From: Streptomyces sp. DSM 15324
GTDB lineage: Bacteria > Actinomycetota > Actinomycetes > Streptomycetales > Streptomycetaceae
Assembly: GCF_001514285.1 (NCBI RefSeq)
Contig: NZ_KQ949026.1
Coordinates: forward strand, 186,001-250,000
Direction: 5' to 3'
Length of the DNA stretch: 64,000 bases
The position numbers were made by a program, and so were the translations under genes. Below are positions 1-8,307 of this stretch, one piece after another (the stretch's first letter is position 1; each line of letters begins with the position of its first letter). The notes under the pieces are model-generated. The model saw only the letters and a program-made list of their open reading frames with translations. It was not told the origin of the DNA and made no database searches.

Positions 1-681
1 CGGCCCCATGAAGTCGTTCCAGGCGTTGATGAAGGTGAAGATGGCGCTGGTGATCAGGGCGGGGCGGCACAGGGGCAGCACGATGGACCAGTAGATCCTC
101 AGGTGCCCGCAGCCGTCGAGCCGGGCGGCCTCGTCCAGCTCGCGCGGCAGCCCGCGCATGAACTGCACCATGAGGAAGACGAAGAACGCCTCCACGGCCA
201 GGAACTTGCCCGCCACGAGCGGCACCAGGGTGTCGATCAGCTCCAGCTTGCGGAACAGCACGTACTGCGGGATGAGCAGGACGTGGTACGGCAGCAGCAG
301 GGTGCCGATCATCAGCGTGAACAGCAGGTTCCGCCCGGCGAACCGGATCTTGGCGAAGGCGTAGGCGGTCAGCGAGCTGGACAGGACGACGCCGACCACG
401 GCGAGGACGGCGTACGTCAGGGAGTTCACGAAGAAACTGCTGACGGAGATGCCGGAGATGCCGTCGGCGAGGCCGGAGAAGTTCGCCCAGACCGGTTCGG
501 CGGGCAGCAGGTCGAGGCTGGCGATGATGTCCTTGCTCGGCTTGAAGGAGGCGCCGAGGACCCAGATCACCGGGTACAGGACGACCGCGAGGACGGCGAG
601 CGCGCCGACGTGCCAGGCGATCGAGCCGCCGCGCCGCCGCTCGTTCGCGGGGCGCGCGACAGGGCTGGTGGCGGTGGTCAC
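1..681 (-). CDS. Carbohydrate ABC transporter permease (MalG type), C-terminus cut by window edge
   Basis: Inner-membrane subunit of a sugar importer. The GTG start at 681 overlaps the stop of the next permease (GTGA), so the two are translationally coupled. The visible 227 residues hold hydrophobic segments and the EAA-type cytoplasmic loop that contacts the ATPase (ELDEAARLDGCG). The protein runs off the left edge, so its end is not seen. The substrate cannot be told from sequence. It is the third gene of the binding protein-permease-permease operon. As is usual for Streptomyces sugar importers, no ATPase gene is present here, and a shared MsiK-type ATPase is the likely partner (inference). 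Confidence 0.9.
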   Translation of the reverse strand, partial: MTTATSPVARPANERRRGGSIAWHVGALAVLAVVLYPVIWVLGASFKPSKDIIASLDLLPAEPVWANFSGLADGISGISVSSFFVNSLTYAVLAVVGVVLSSSLTAYAFAKIRFAGRNLLFTLMIGTLLLPYHVLLIPQYVLFRKLELIDTLVPLVAGKFLAVEAFFVFLMVQFMRGLPRELDEAARLDGCGHLRIYWSIVLPLCRPALITSAIFTFINAWNDFMGP

Positions 682-1634
682 TTGGCGGCCTCCTCGTAGT
701 GCACCCACTTCTTCTGCGACCAGAACAGGACCGCCGTGACGAGCGCCACCGCGACCACCAGCGTCCAGGCCATCGCGGAGGCGAAGCCCATCTGGGCCTC
801 CTTGAAGCCCTTCTGGTAGAGGTAGCAGGTGTAGACGAGAGTGGCGTCCGCGGGCCCGCACCGGGTGTCGGAGACGACGTACGCGGAGCCGAACACCTGG
901 AACGCGTGGATGGACTCCAGCAGCACGTTGAAGAACAGCACCGGGGAGATCATCGGCAGCGTGATGTTCCAGAACCGCCGGAAGGGGCCGGCCCCGTCCA
1001 TCTCGGCCGCCTCGTACAGCTCCTGCGGGACCTGCTTGAGACCGGCCAGGAAGATGACCATCGGCGCACCGAACTGCCAGATGCTCAGGGCCACCAGCGC
1101 GTAGAGGACGTAGTCCGGGTTGCCGATCCAGCCTCCCACGTCCAGACCGAAGATCTTCTGCGTCCGGTCCACGATCGCGTCGTCCGAGAACAGCGCCCGC
1201 CACACGAACCCGACGGAGACGCTGGCGCCGATGAGCGAGGGCAGGTAGAACGCGGCCCGGTACAGGCCCTGCCCCCGCCGCTTCTGTGCGAGCAGCAGCG
1301 CCACACCGAGTGCCAGCAGCAGCTTCAGCGGGGTGGCCACGACGACGTACGTCAGGGTCACCTCGACCGACTTCTGCCAGCGCGGGTCCTGGAACATCGT
1401 CGTGAAGTTGTCGAGCCCGACCCACTGGGGGGGCGTGAACAGGTTGTAGCTGGTGAAGGCGTAGTACAGCGACGCGATCATCGGCCCCGCCGTGAGCAGC
1501 AGGAACCCCGCGATCCACGGCGACATGAAGAGATAACCGGCGAGGTTCTCCCGGCGCCGCCCGCGCCGCCCGGCGGCGGGAACGGCGGACCGTTTCCCGG
1601 CCGGGCGCGCGGGCGCTTCCTTGACGAGCGTCAT
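678..1634 (-). CDS. Carbohydrate ABC transporter permease (MalF type)
   Basis: 318-residue membrane permease, the normal size for this family. After a short basic N-terminus comes the first membrane segment (GYLFMSPWIAGFLLLTAGP), then further hydrophobic helices and the EAA loop (ELYEAAEMDGAGPFRRFWNITLP). I chose the ATG at 1634, just downstream of the binding-protein gene (14 bases between), because a longer frame reading upstream overlaps that gene in a shadow frame. It forms the transmembrane heterodimer with the following permease. The operon order (lipoprotein, MalF-like, MalG-like) is typical of CUT1 importers. Confidence 0.92.
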   Translation of the reverse strand: MTLVKEAPARPAGKRSAVPAAGRRGRRRENLAGYLFMSPWIAGFLLLTAGPMIASLYYAFTSYNLFTPPQWVGLDNFTTMFQDPRWQKSVEVTLTYVVVATPLKLLLALGVALLLAQKRRGQGLYRAAFYLPSLIGASVSVGFVWRALFSDDAIVDRTQKIFGLDVGGWIGNPDYVLYALVALSIWQFGAPMVIFLAGLKQVPQELYEAAEMDGAGPFRRFWNITLPMISPVLFFNVLLESIHAFQVFGSAYVVSDTRCGPADATLVYTCYLYQKGFKEAQMGFASAMAWTLVVAVALVTAVLFWSQKKWVHYEEAAK

Positions 1635-1648
1635 GGTGGTACGTCCCC

Positions 1649-2938
1649 TCAGCCCGCGAACGCCGCCTTGGCCTCGCTGAACAGTGCCTTGGCGGCGTCG
1701 GCCGGCTTGGTCTTGCCCTGGGCGACCTCGCCGCCGATGCGCAGGAAGGCCGACTCGACGACATCGGCGCCGGACGGGTGCGGGGTGATCTTCCCGAGCA
1801 CGCCGGCCTTGGCGACCTCCTCCTCGTACGCCTTGACGCCCTTGTTGTTGTCGTCGGTGGGCACGAAGGCGTCGTACTGCTCGGTGGTGGAGAGGATGCC
1901 GCGGTCGTAGCCCATGATCTTGCCGACCTCCGGGTCGTGGACCATGAAGTCGATGAACTGGGCGACCTCCTTGGGGTGCTTGGTCCCGGAGAAGCCGCTG
2001 AGCATCAGCGAGCCGAGGTACTGGCCGGTGTCCTTGCCGTCGGTGGTGGGGATCGGCGCGAGCCCGTAGTCCGACTCGCCCTCGCCCTCGTAACGGATGG
2101 AGAAGTTGTCCCAGGTGAACTCGCAGGCGGCGAGCCCGGCCGAGAGACCCGACTTGGGGCTGACCTGCTCGATCTTCTTGGGGTCGGCGACGAGGCCGGC
2201 CTTCACGCGCTTGTAGCCGTCCTCCCACCACTGCGTCAGGTCGTCCTCGGTGAAACCGAGCGCGGAGTCGGTGAAGAACGCCTTGCCGTTCTGACGCAGA
2301 TACAGGTCGTAGAGGTACATGATGCCGAAGTAGCCGGTGTCACCGGCGATCTTCAGCTTGTCCTGGATCGTCTGCAGCGCGTCGAAGTAGTCGTTCCAGG
2401 TCCAGCCGAACTTCGCCTCCACACCGGCCTTCTTGAAGGCGTTGAGGTCGATGACGAGCGCCATGGTGTTGGCACCGACCGGAATGCCGAGCTGCTTGCC
2501 GTCGACCTGACCGTTCGCCAGGACGCCGTTGCGGAAGTTCTCCAGGCTGAGGTTCCCGGCGTCCGCCTGGGACTTGAGATCCATGAGAACGCCGCGCTTG
2601 TCGTACTTGCGCAGGAAACCGACCGCATTCTGGAAAACGTCCGGTGGATTTCCACCGGAGGCCTGGGTCTGGAACTTCTCCCAGAACGCCGCGTAGTCGG
2701 TGAATTCAGGCTTGATTTTGATCTTCGGGTACTTCTTCTCGAAGAGCGCGATGCTCTTCTTGATGGCGATGGTGCGCGGCTCGCCGCCCCACCACGCGTA
2801 ACGCAGTGTCACGGTCCCGCCCCCGGAACCACCGCTGCCGCCACCGCACCCGGTCGTCGCGGCCACCCCCAGCGTCGCCGCAGTCGCCCCGGCCGCCTTC
2901 AGGATCGTTCGCCTCTCAACATTCCTGCTGGTTCCCAC
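1649..2938 (-). CDS. Sugar ABC transporter substrate-binding lipoprotein
   Basis: 429-residue solute-binding protein, CUT1 family. The N-terminus has a twin-arginine motif (RRTILKAAGA) followed by a hydrophobic stretch and a lipobox-like TTGC ahead of a Gly/Ser-rich linker, so it is probably a Tat-exported lipoprotein on the outer membrane face. Family-type features include the early RYAWWGGEPR strand and a bacterial SBP_1 layout. The GTG start at 2938 is chosen because GGGGAGGG lies a few bases upstream; an earlier ATG in frame would give an odd basic extension in front of the signal peptide. First gene of the importer operon, with LacI-type operator sequences just upstream. Confidence 0.9.
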   Translation of the reverse strand: MGTSRNVERRTILKAAGATAATLGVAATTGCGGGSGGSGGGTVTLRYAWWGGEPRTIAIKKSIALFEKKYPKIKIKPEFTDYAAFWEKFQTQASGGNPPDVFQNAVGFLRKYDKRGVLMDLKSQADAGNLSLENFRNGVLANGQVDGKQLGIPVGANTMALVIDLNAFKKAGVEAKFGWTWNDYFDALQTIQDKLKIAGDTGYFGIMYLYDLYLRQNGKAFFTDSALGFTEDDLTQWWEDGYKRVKAGLVADPKKIEQVSPKSGLSAGLAACEFTWDNFSIRYEGEGESDYGLAPIPTTDGKDTGQYLGSLMLSGFSGTKHPKEVAQFIDFMVHDPEVGKIMGYDRGILSTTEQYDAFVPTDDNNKGVKAYEEEVAKAGVLGKITPHPSGADVVESAFLRIGGEVAQGKTKPADAAKALFSEAKAAFAG

Positions 2939-2974
2939 AGTCGGGCCCTCCCCGCGGCATCGCGGCCGCTGCAT

Positions 2975-2998
2975 GAATCGTTTCAAGAAAGCGTTTGC
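2975..2998 (-). promoter_or_regulatory. Paired LacI-family operator-like sites
   Basis: Two adjacent elements match the AAACG(N)TT core of LacI-family operators: GAAACGATTC (minus strand, 2984-2975) and GCAAACGCTTTC (2998-2987). They lie 37 to 60 bases upstream of the binding-protein start, where a repressor of a sugar importer usually binds. No regulator gene is next to the operon inside the window, so the cognate repressor is unknown. Confidence 0.5.
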
Positions 2999-3139
2999 TG
3001 GCAAAAGGTACGAGGGGGGTGAGGGAGCGTCAATGATTCGGACAGGAATTTCTTGCGCGGGGGCCGGGTGGCGGAGGGGTCCGACGAACCGTCAAGTTGT
3101 GCTTGTGGTACGGACGTTGCAGGTGAGATGGGTTGCGTT

Positions 3140-3560
3140 CGGAATGTTGGACGGGGGGGCGGGGTGGGAGGCGGATGTCCTCGGAGGCGCGAATCTGTCT
3201 GGTGGAGGTAAGGGGTGGGTGCGGGGAGAGGTGGGGGGTGGGGGTGGAGGAAGGGGGTGGGGTGACGGGGTTGAAGGGCGGGTTGGGGGAAGTGGCGGAG
3301 GAGGGTGGAGGGGAGTGGAGGGGCGGAGGTGGGGGGCCGGGCGGGGGTTTTTGCGGCTTGTGGAGGTAGTGAGTGGGTGGGCTGCGGGGTGGGCGGGGCT
3401 GGTGGGAGGTGGGGGTGAGAGAGGGTGAGGAGGGAGGGCTGATTGCGTACGGTCACGCCTGGGGGTGGGAGTGTGGGGGTTGGGGGTTGGGGGTGCAGGG
3501 GTTGGGGGTGCGGCGTGAGGGGGTTGGGGGTGCGGTTGCGGTGGGGGTATTTGTTGCGGT
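3140..3560 (+). repeat. G-rich, strongly strand-skewed noncoding tract
   Basis: About 420 bases in which the plus strand is mostly G with little C, unlike the balanced GC of the rest of the window. Runs of four to six G recur every few bases, and near 3478-3535 the tract becomes a near-tandem TTGGGGGT pattern. Frames stay open only because stops are rare in such sequence; none has a plausible start or signal. The runs could fold as G-quadruplexes in one strand (inference). It lies upstream of the sugar importer operon. Confidence 0.65.
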
Positions 3561-3699
3561 GGGGAGAGGGAGGGGGCCGGGTGGCGGTAGGGCTGGGCTG
3601 CGGGGCGGGCCTGAGGGAGCCGGGCCTTGGGCCGGTGCCGGGAGGGGCCGGGAGGGGTCGCTGGGCCGCTGGCGAGGGGTGAGCGTCGTAGGCGCGGGC

Positions 3700-4640
3700 A
3701 GGAGCCCGCGGCCGACTGGGGCTGGGGCTGTACCCCTGGGCAGCAGGCGACGTCCGAACATCGGGGCGCGGGGCAAGAGCCCGAGCCCGGCTGCACCTGA
3801 GGCCTTCCGCCCCTGGGCCGCAGGCCGCAGGCCGCAGGCCGCAGGCCGCAGGCCGCAGCCGAGCATCAGGGCCGCGAACCGGGAGCCCGACTGGGGGCCG
3901 GCTGGAGGGCGGCTGCACCGCAGGCGACGGCAGCATCGGGGCCGATGGGGACTTTTGAATCTCCCCACCCCGTGCTCGGGGGTGGCACAGACCTGGTCGC
4001 TGGCCTGCGGACGGGCGCCGCAAGGGAGGGGCCGCCCGATATCCGGCCAGGTCCAGGGACGGGGCGGACTGTCCAGGGTGGGCGAAGCCCAGCGCGTAGC
4101 GCCGACGCAGGTGCCCTTGACCGGCCGACACGGGCCGCACACTCCACAAGCGGCGGCCCCGGCCCCCATTGCCCACAGCAACCGAGTGGGGAACGAAGAG
4201 CAGCTGTGGGGGAAATCGCGAATCCCCATCACCGCGAGGCAGGAGCCCGCTGGGGGCTGGAGCCTCCGGCTCCGCAGGTCACAGCGCAAGCATCGGGGAC
4301 CGCGAGGCGGAGCCCGAGCCCGGCAGCACCTGGGACTCTGCCCGCCCCGGACCGCAGGCCACAGCCCAGCGTCGGGGTTGCGGAGCAGGAGCGCACGGCA
4401 CGCTGGGGCCCGGGCTCGCGGGCCCGGGGCCGGCCACGGGCGAGCATCGGGGCCGCAGGGCAAGAGCCCAAGCTCAGCTGCAACTGGATTGTGCCCCACA
4501 GGAGCGCGGGCCGCAGCCGAGCATCGGGCCCGCGAGACAGGAGCACGGGTGAAGGCTGGGCCCATGCACCGCGGGCCACAGCCGAGCATCGGGGCCGCGA
4601 GACTCCGACGCCCACCCCCGGCCGGTCCTGCCCGGGGCAG
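3700..4640. repeat. Family of degenerate interspersed repeats
   Basis: A core close to GAGCATCGGGGCCGC recurs at about 3757, 3861, 3931, 4288, 4368, 4442, 4519 and 4583. Each copy is usually followed by a diverged GCAAGAGCCCGAGCC-like stretch and often preceded by GGGCCGCAG or GGGCCACAG. The last copies are spaced 64 to 77 bases apart, so the array looks like a decayed tandem repeat. Long open frames exist on both strands but change frame from copy to copy, which argues against a protein repeat. I see no gene between 3005 and 5100. Confidence 0.6.
3816..3857. repeat. 7-bp tandem repeat (GGCCGCA) x6
   Basis: Six exact copies of GGCCGCA in a row inside the degenerate repeat region. Seven-base units shift the reading frame with each copy, so copy-number change would be harmful in a gene, which supports a noncoding status. 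A likely site of slipped-strand length variation between strains. Confidence 0.85.
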
Positions 4641-4836
4641 CAGCCCGAGCCGGGCCGCGGCAGGGGGCGAAGGGGGCTGCGGCCGGTGGGCTGGTTGCAC
4701 GCGGCCTGGTCCGCCGGACGGTGGGGAGCGGGAGGAGCCGCAGGCTGTGAGCGTGGCGGCCTTGCTTGCCGCTGAGCGGCCGCTGAGCTGGGCTGTCTCA
4801 CAGGGCCGCGTCGTTCTGCCGAGGCCGTGCCCCGCG

Positions 4837-4936
4837 GACTGACGTCGTCCGAAGCCGTGCGGACTGAGGCCGCCCGACGCCGCCCGGACTGACGTCCTCC
4901 GAAGCCGCGCGGGCTGACGCCGTCCGAATGTTTCGC
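4837..4936. repeat. 25-bp tandem repeat, four diverged copies
   Basis: Units start at 4837, 4862, 4887 and 4912 and follow GACTGACGTCGTCCGAAGCC plus five bases; units 1 and 3 are closest, 2 and 4 more diverged. The array sits between the degenerate repeats and the terminator of tRNA-Val. No function can be assigned. Confidence 0.75.
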
Positions 4937-5060
4937 AGGCGGCAGGACGGGCCCCTGACGTGCGGTGCGCGTTGGACCGGCGCACTCGCGGCCGGCCTCA
5001 GGGCAGGGAGGCACGGGGCGGCCGGGATGCGCCGGGGGGTGCTCGCGTGGCCGGAGACGA

Positions 5061-5095
5061 CGTCGGCCCGTCTGCTCGGTGCAGACGGGCCGACG
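5061..5095 (-). terminator. Strong hairpin terminator after tRNA-Val(CAC)
   Basis: Perfect 15-bp inverted repeat (CGTCGGCCCGTCTGC at 5061-5075 and its complement at 5081-5095) with a 5-base loop. It begins nine bases past the 3' end of the minus-strand tRNA. There is no U-run, as is usual for Streptomyces terminators. Confidence 0.8.
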
Positions 5096-5103
5096 ATCCG
5101 GGG

Positions 5104-5175
5104 TGGGCGATACTGGGTTCGAACCAGTGACCTCTTCGGTGTGAACGAAGCGCTCTCCCACTGAGCTAATCGCCC
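5104..5175 (-). tRNA. tRNA-Val (anticodon CAC)
   Basis: 72-nt cloverleaf read on the minus strand: acceptor GGGCGAT paired with ATCGCCC and discriminator A, D-arm AGCTCAGTGGGAGAGC, anticodon stem CTTCG/CGAAG with loop TTCACAC giving CAC, and a T-arm containing GGTTCGAACC. It reads GUG codons. CCA is not encoded. The body closely resembles the three tRNA-Val(GAC) genes at 12113-12405. Confidence 0.97.
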
Positions 5176-5253
5176 GGACGCAGGAAGAACATTACCCCAT
5201 GTCAGGCGCTGCCTGTGACCACGGCAGCCCGGCTCCCCCGCCCTCGCGGCCGC

Positions 5254-5715
5254 TCACTGGTCCTTGATGTTCCAGGGCATCTCGAAACCGAACTTCCACA
5301 CGTAGACACCCACGAGCACGCCGATGATCACCAGGCCGATCGAGGTGAGGATGATGTTGCGGCGGCGCACCTTGGGGTCCAGGGCGCGGGCGGTCGCCTC
5401 GGTGACCTTGCGCTTGGTCCAGCGCAGCACCAGCTGGGCCCAGACGAACTCGGTCGCCCAGATCGCCATACCGCCGAAGATCACGATCCAGCCGGGCCCG
5501 GGCAGCGGAAGCATGATGATGCCGGCCACCACCACGGCCAGGCCGATCACGAAGACACCGACCTGCCAACTCAGATGCAGCAGGCGGCGCGCCTTGACGA
5601 ACTCGGGCGCCCGGGAGCCGAGCCCCTGGTCCTGAGGCCCTTCCCCCGCCTCACCCGTCCTCGCTCCGTTCGCCGCCACGGCTACCTCGCCAGGCTCGTT
5701 ACTCCCCGTATTCAT
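5254..5715 (-). CDS. TIGR02611-type membrane protein with PGPGW motif
   Basis: About 153 residues with a hydrophilic N-terminus of roughly 55 residues, two membrane segments joined by the conserved LPLPGPGWIVIFGG motif, a basic amphipathic stretch (RWTKRKVTEATARAL), and a third hydrophobic segment near the C-terminus. This matches the actinobacterial PGPGW transmembrane family; its function is unknown. I prefer the ATG at 5715, with GGGTAGGG upstream, over the GTG at 5748. It is divergent from ssgB, an arrangement I remember from other Streptomyces. Confidence 0.8.
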   Translation of the reverse strand: MNTGSNEPGEVAVAANGARTGEAGEGPQDQGLGSRAPEFVKARRLLHLSWQVGVFVIGLAVVVAGIIMLPLPGPGWIVIFGGMAIWATEFVWAQLVLRWTKRKVTEATARALDPKVRRRNIILTSIGLVIIGVLVGVYVWKFGFEMPWNIKDQ

Positions 5716-5821
5716 ACAGCCAGACCCTACCCGAGAGATTCCAGTCACCGGAATGGTGGTACTTCGCGAACAGGCTCTCGGCCGGAAGAGTTACGTAAAG
5801 ACACGCAAAACACTCAGAGGG

Positions 5822-5847
5822 GTTTACAACGCCACCGTAGGTGGCAT
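5822..5847 (+). promoter_or_regulatory. Possible sigma-H-type promoter of ssgB
   Basis: GTTTAC at 5822 is followed after about 13 bases by GTGGCAT, roughly 60 bases upstream of the ssgB start. In S. coelicolor ssgB is known to be transcribed from a stress-sigma (SigH) promoter with a GTTT -35. The -10 match here is weak. The spacer also holds the palindrome GCCACC-GTA-GGTGGC (5831-5845), which could be an operator. Confidence 0.35.
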
Positions 5848-5906
5848 GTCGATTTCGCCGACGTGCGAATCCCCGAGCGCACACTGAGCGAAAGGCCCTG
5901 GCGCTT

Positions 5907-6320
5907 ATGAACACCACGGTCAGCTGCGAGCTGCACCTGCGCCTCGTTGTGTCGAGCGAGTCCTCCCTGCCTGTCCCCGCAGGCCTGCGGTACGACACGG
6001 CCGACCCCTACGCCGTGCACGCCACCTTCCACACCGGAGCCGAGGAAACCGTCGAGTGGGTGTTCGCCCGCGACCTCCTCGCCGAAGGCCTGCACCGGCC
6101 GACCGGCACCGGCGACGTCCGTGTCTGGCCGTCACGCAGCCACGGTCAGGGCGTCGTCTGCATCGCCCTCAGTTCTCCCGAGGGCGAGGCCCTGCTCGAG
6201 GCCCCGGCGCGGGCCCTGGAGTCCTTCCTGAAGCGGACGGACGCGGCCGTGCCTCCCGGCACGGAACACCGGCACTTCGATCTCGATCAAGAGCTCTCGC
6301 ACATCCTGGCGGAAAGCTAG
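5907..6320 (+). CDS. ssgB: Sporulation and cell-division protein SsgB
   Basis: 137-residue SsgA-like protein starting MNTTVSCELHLRL, the near-invariant N-terminus of SsgB, and ending ELSHILAES. Exact length and sequence character leave little doubt. SsgB recruits FtsZ, with SsgA, to the sites of sporulation septa in aerial hyphae. The family is confined to morphologically complex actinomycetes and is almost unchanged across Streptomyces, so it fixes the taxonomic placement of this window. The upstream in-frame extension to 5841 has no ribosome site and is not used. It is monocistronic and followed by a hairpin terminator. Confidence 0.97.
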   Translation: MNTTVSCELHLRLVVSSESSLPVPAGLRYDTADPYAVHATFHTGAEETVEWVFARDLLAEGLHRPTGTGDVRVWPSRSHGQGVVCIALSSPEGEALLEAPARALESFLKRTDAAVPPGTEHRHFDLDQELSHILAES

Positions 6321-6400
6321 GGCGGGGCTCATACCGAGCTGCCCGGCGCCGTCCACTCGGGGAGACGGCTCGGGCTGAAACAACCGCACAGGGAATACGT

Positions 6401-6436
6401 CGACGCCGCGCCACGGTCCCCCGTGGGGCGGCGTCG
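6401..6436 (+). terminator. Hairpin terminator downstream of ssgB
   Basis: 16-bp stem with one mismatch (CGACGCCGCGCCACGG against CCGTGGGGCGGCGTCG) and a 4-base TCCC loop, about 80 bases after the ssgB stop. Confidence 0.7.
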
Positions 6437-6629
6437 GCGCGTGCGGGACCTGGCCGGGGCCCGCTCGCGTGCGGCCCCCCAAGCGCGGCGCCGGAGTCGC
6501 TCCGGGCGGCGGTCCCGGCCCCTGGGCGGCCAGTCCGCGGCGGGAGCCCCGTGGCTTCCGCGCTCGGGGCGGCTACCATCGGCCAGCATCGGCGGGCGCC
6601 CGCCCGACCACCAGGCCAGGGAGCGAAAC

Positions 6630-7190
6630 GTGCTGATCACCCACGACACCCGGTGTGCGCTTGATGCCGTGGTGGATCTGGTGAACACCGCGCCCGAGGA
6701 CGAGACCACCCCGGACGCGCTGCCGGATGTCGCCGCCCTCGCGGAGTTCGTACACAAGCACGCCATCAGTGACGTCGGGGTGCTGTCCGAGTTCGACCTC
6801 TCCGCGGTGCGCAAGATCCGCGGGCGGTTCGCGGGGATCTTCGCCGCCCGTGACGCGCGAACGGCCGCCGGGCTGATCAATGAGCTGGTCGCCGCGGCGG
6901 GCACCACGCCCCGGCTCACCGACCACGACGGCTACGACTGGCATGTCCACTACTTCGCGCCGGGTGCGTCCGTCGCCGACCATCTCGCGGCCGACTGCGG
7001 CATGGCGCTGGCCTTCTTCGTGGTGTCCGGCGAACAGGAACGACTGCGGCGCTGCGAGGCCCCCGACTGCCGACGCGCCTTCGTCGACCTCTCCCGCAAC
7101 CGCTCCCGCCGCTACTGCGACAGCCGCACCTGCGGCAACCGCCTCCACGTCGCCGCCTACCGGGCCCGCCGCAAGGAAGCGGCCGGCTGA
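6630..7190 (+). CDS. CGNR zinc-finger / ABATE-domain protein
   Basis: 186-residue protein. The N-terminal two thirds is the ABATE stress-response-type domain (starts with a TRCALDAVVDLVNT segment); the C-terminus has the CGNR zinc knuckle with C-x4-C spacing (CEAPDC), then RRYCDSRTCGNR. Family members are putative DNA-binding regulators in actinobacteria; the target is unknown. The GTG start at 6630 has GGGAG six bases upstream. The gene stands alone between the ssgB terminator and a short tandem repeat. Confidence 0.85.
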   Translation: MLITHDTRCALDAVVDLVNTAPEDETTPDALPDVAALAEFVHKHAISDVGVLSEFDLSAVRKIRGRFAGIFAARDARTAAGLINELVAAAGTTPRLTDHDGYDWHVHYFAPGASVADHLAADCGMALAFFVVSGEQERLRRCEAPDCRRAFVDLSRNRSRRYCDSRTCGNRLHVAAYRARRKEAAG

Positions 7191-7194
7191 GAAG

Positions 7195-7233
7195 ACCGGT
7201 GGAGACCGGTGGAGACCGGTGGAGACCGTGGAG
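7195..7233 (+). repeat. 10-bp tandem repeat after the CGNR gene
   Basis: ACCGGTGGAG occurs three times in a row (7195, 7205, 7215), followed by a shortened fourth copy. It starts five bases past the stop codon of the CGNR gene. No function is evident. Confidence 0.8.
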
Positions 7234-7335
7234 ACACCCCTGTGGGGGACGGCTGGTGTCAGGGACGGCCTGCTCGCAGGGCGTCTCGGTGCCGACGCGG
7301 GCCCGGCGGGTGACGCCGGGTACCGCGGGTACGGC

Positions 7336-7488
7336 TCAGAGCAGCAGCAGGTCGTGCAGCGACGCAATGAGCAGAAGACACCCGATCACCGCTAGGAAGA
7401 TCATCAGCGGTGGCTGGGAAAGGGCGAAGAGGCACCCGCGGGGCTCGTCCTGAGGCGGCGCGGGGTCGCCTTGTCTGGTGTCCAGCAT
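7336..7488 (-). CDS. 50-residue single-span membrane protein
   Basis: Small frame from ATG at 7488: a charged, Pro-rich N-terminal half (MLDTRQGDPAPPQDEPRG), then a strongly hydrophobic segment (LMIFLAVIGCLLLIASLHD) and a Leu-rich end. The clear switch from hydrophilic to membrane segment, and a stop straight after it, argue for a real gene. No good ribosome site is visible before the ATG, so the start is less certain. Function unknown; convergent with the CGNR gene. Confidence 0.6.
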   Translation of the reverse strand: MLDTRQGDPAPPQDEPRGCLFALSQPPLMIFLAVIGCLLLIASLHDLLLL

Positions 7489-7651
7489 CTCGGGGCCGAT
7501 GATGGCGCAGGCAGGCCGTTCCGCGCGATCAGCGCGCCCGGATTGAGCGGGTGTTCGCCGTATTCCGTGACGTCGGTTTCAGGCCGTGATCGTTTCCGCG
7601 CGGGGACGGGCCGACTGTGTCGTTTCGAGCGGAGTCAGAGGCTTGCGGGCT

Positions 7652-8086
7652 TCATATGCCGTGCTTCTTCAGAATCGCCTCGATGTCGCTGAAGTCGTCG
7701 GTGGCGGTGGGGCGCGACGCCGGGCGGGAGGCCGCCGGGCCCAGGGAGGGTGCCGAGGCCCCGGAGGCCACGGCGTCGGGGCGGGCGGAGCGGGCCGCCG
7801 CCTTGCGCTCCTTCCTGGTGCCGCCGCCGCCCCGGCGGCGCTCCACCGCGCGGGTGGTCGCGAACAGCGCCCAGGCACAGCCGAGCACCCCGAAACCGGC
7901 CCAGGCGGTCGGGCTGAAGGCGGTGTCGGCGAGCCACTGGACGACACCGGTCATCACGAGCCCGAGCGGCACGAGCGCATAGGCGGCGATGCGGGCGGCC
8001 GACAGGAAACGCCTGCGATAGGCCGTGACCGCCGCGATGCCCAGGCCGGCCACGGCGACGGCGGAACAGACGGTCTCGGCAATCAT
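7652..8086 (-). CDS. Conserved two-span membrane protein of unknown function
   Basis: 144 residues with three hydrophobic stretches in the first 80 (MIAETVCSAVAVAGLGIAAV, then AYALVPLGLVMTGVV, then FGVLGCAWALFATT), a basic Gly/Arg patch, and a C-terminal tail ending DIEAILKKHGI. Such proteins are often labelled cellulose synthase in Streptomyces annotations, but nothing here resembles a glycosyltransferase. The ATG at 8086 has GGAGG at a good distance; longer upstream frames lack one. Confidence 0.8.
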   Translation of the reverse strand: MIAETVCSAVAVAGLGIAAVTAYRRRFLSAARIAAYALVPLGLVMTGVVQWLADTAFSPTAWAGFGVLGCAWALFATTRAVERRRGGGGTRKERKAAARSARPDAVASGASAPSLGPAASRPASRPTATDDFSDIEAILKKHGI

Positions 8087-8307
8087 CCGGTCCTCCAGGC
8101 GGGGCTCACTCGGGCAGGGACACCATGACGGCACGCCTCCCGAAGGCAGGCGCTTCGTCCCTTCCATCGTGCACCTCGGGCCCCCTCCCGGGCCATGCCC
8201 CGAGCGGGACATCAGGGACATCTCCGGGTCGACTCCTCCGCAGGTGCCGGTCGGCACCCCGCAGGTCCGGGTTGGGGCGGGCGGGCGCCGACTGGGAGAC
8301 TGGCGCC

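Noticed and set aside
2983..4985. Several long open frames on both strands across the repeat region, up to ~510 codons
   Set aside because: They are Pro/Arg/Gly-rich, overlap each other in all frames, lack ribosome sites, and the repeat units change frame. Stops are simply rare in such GC-rich DNA.
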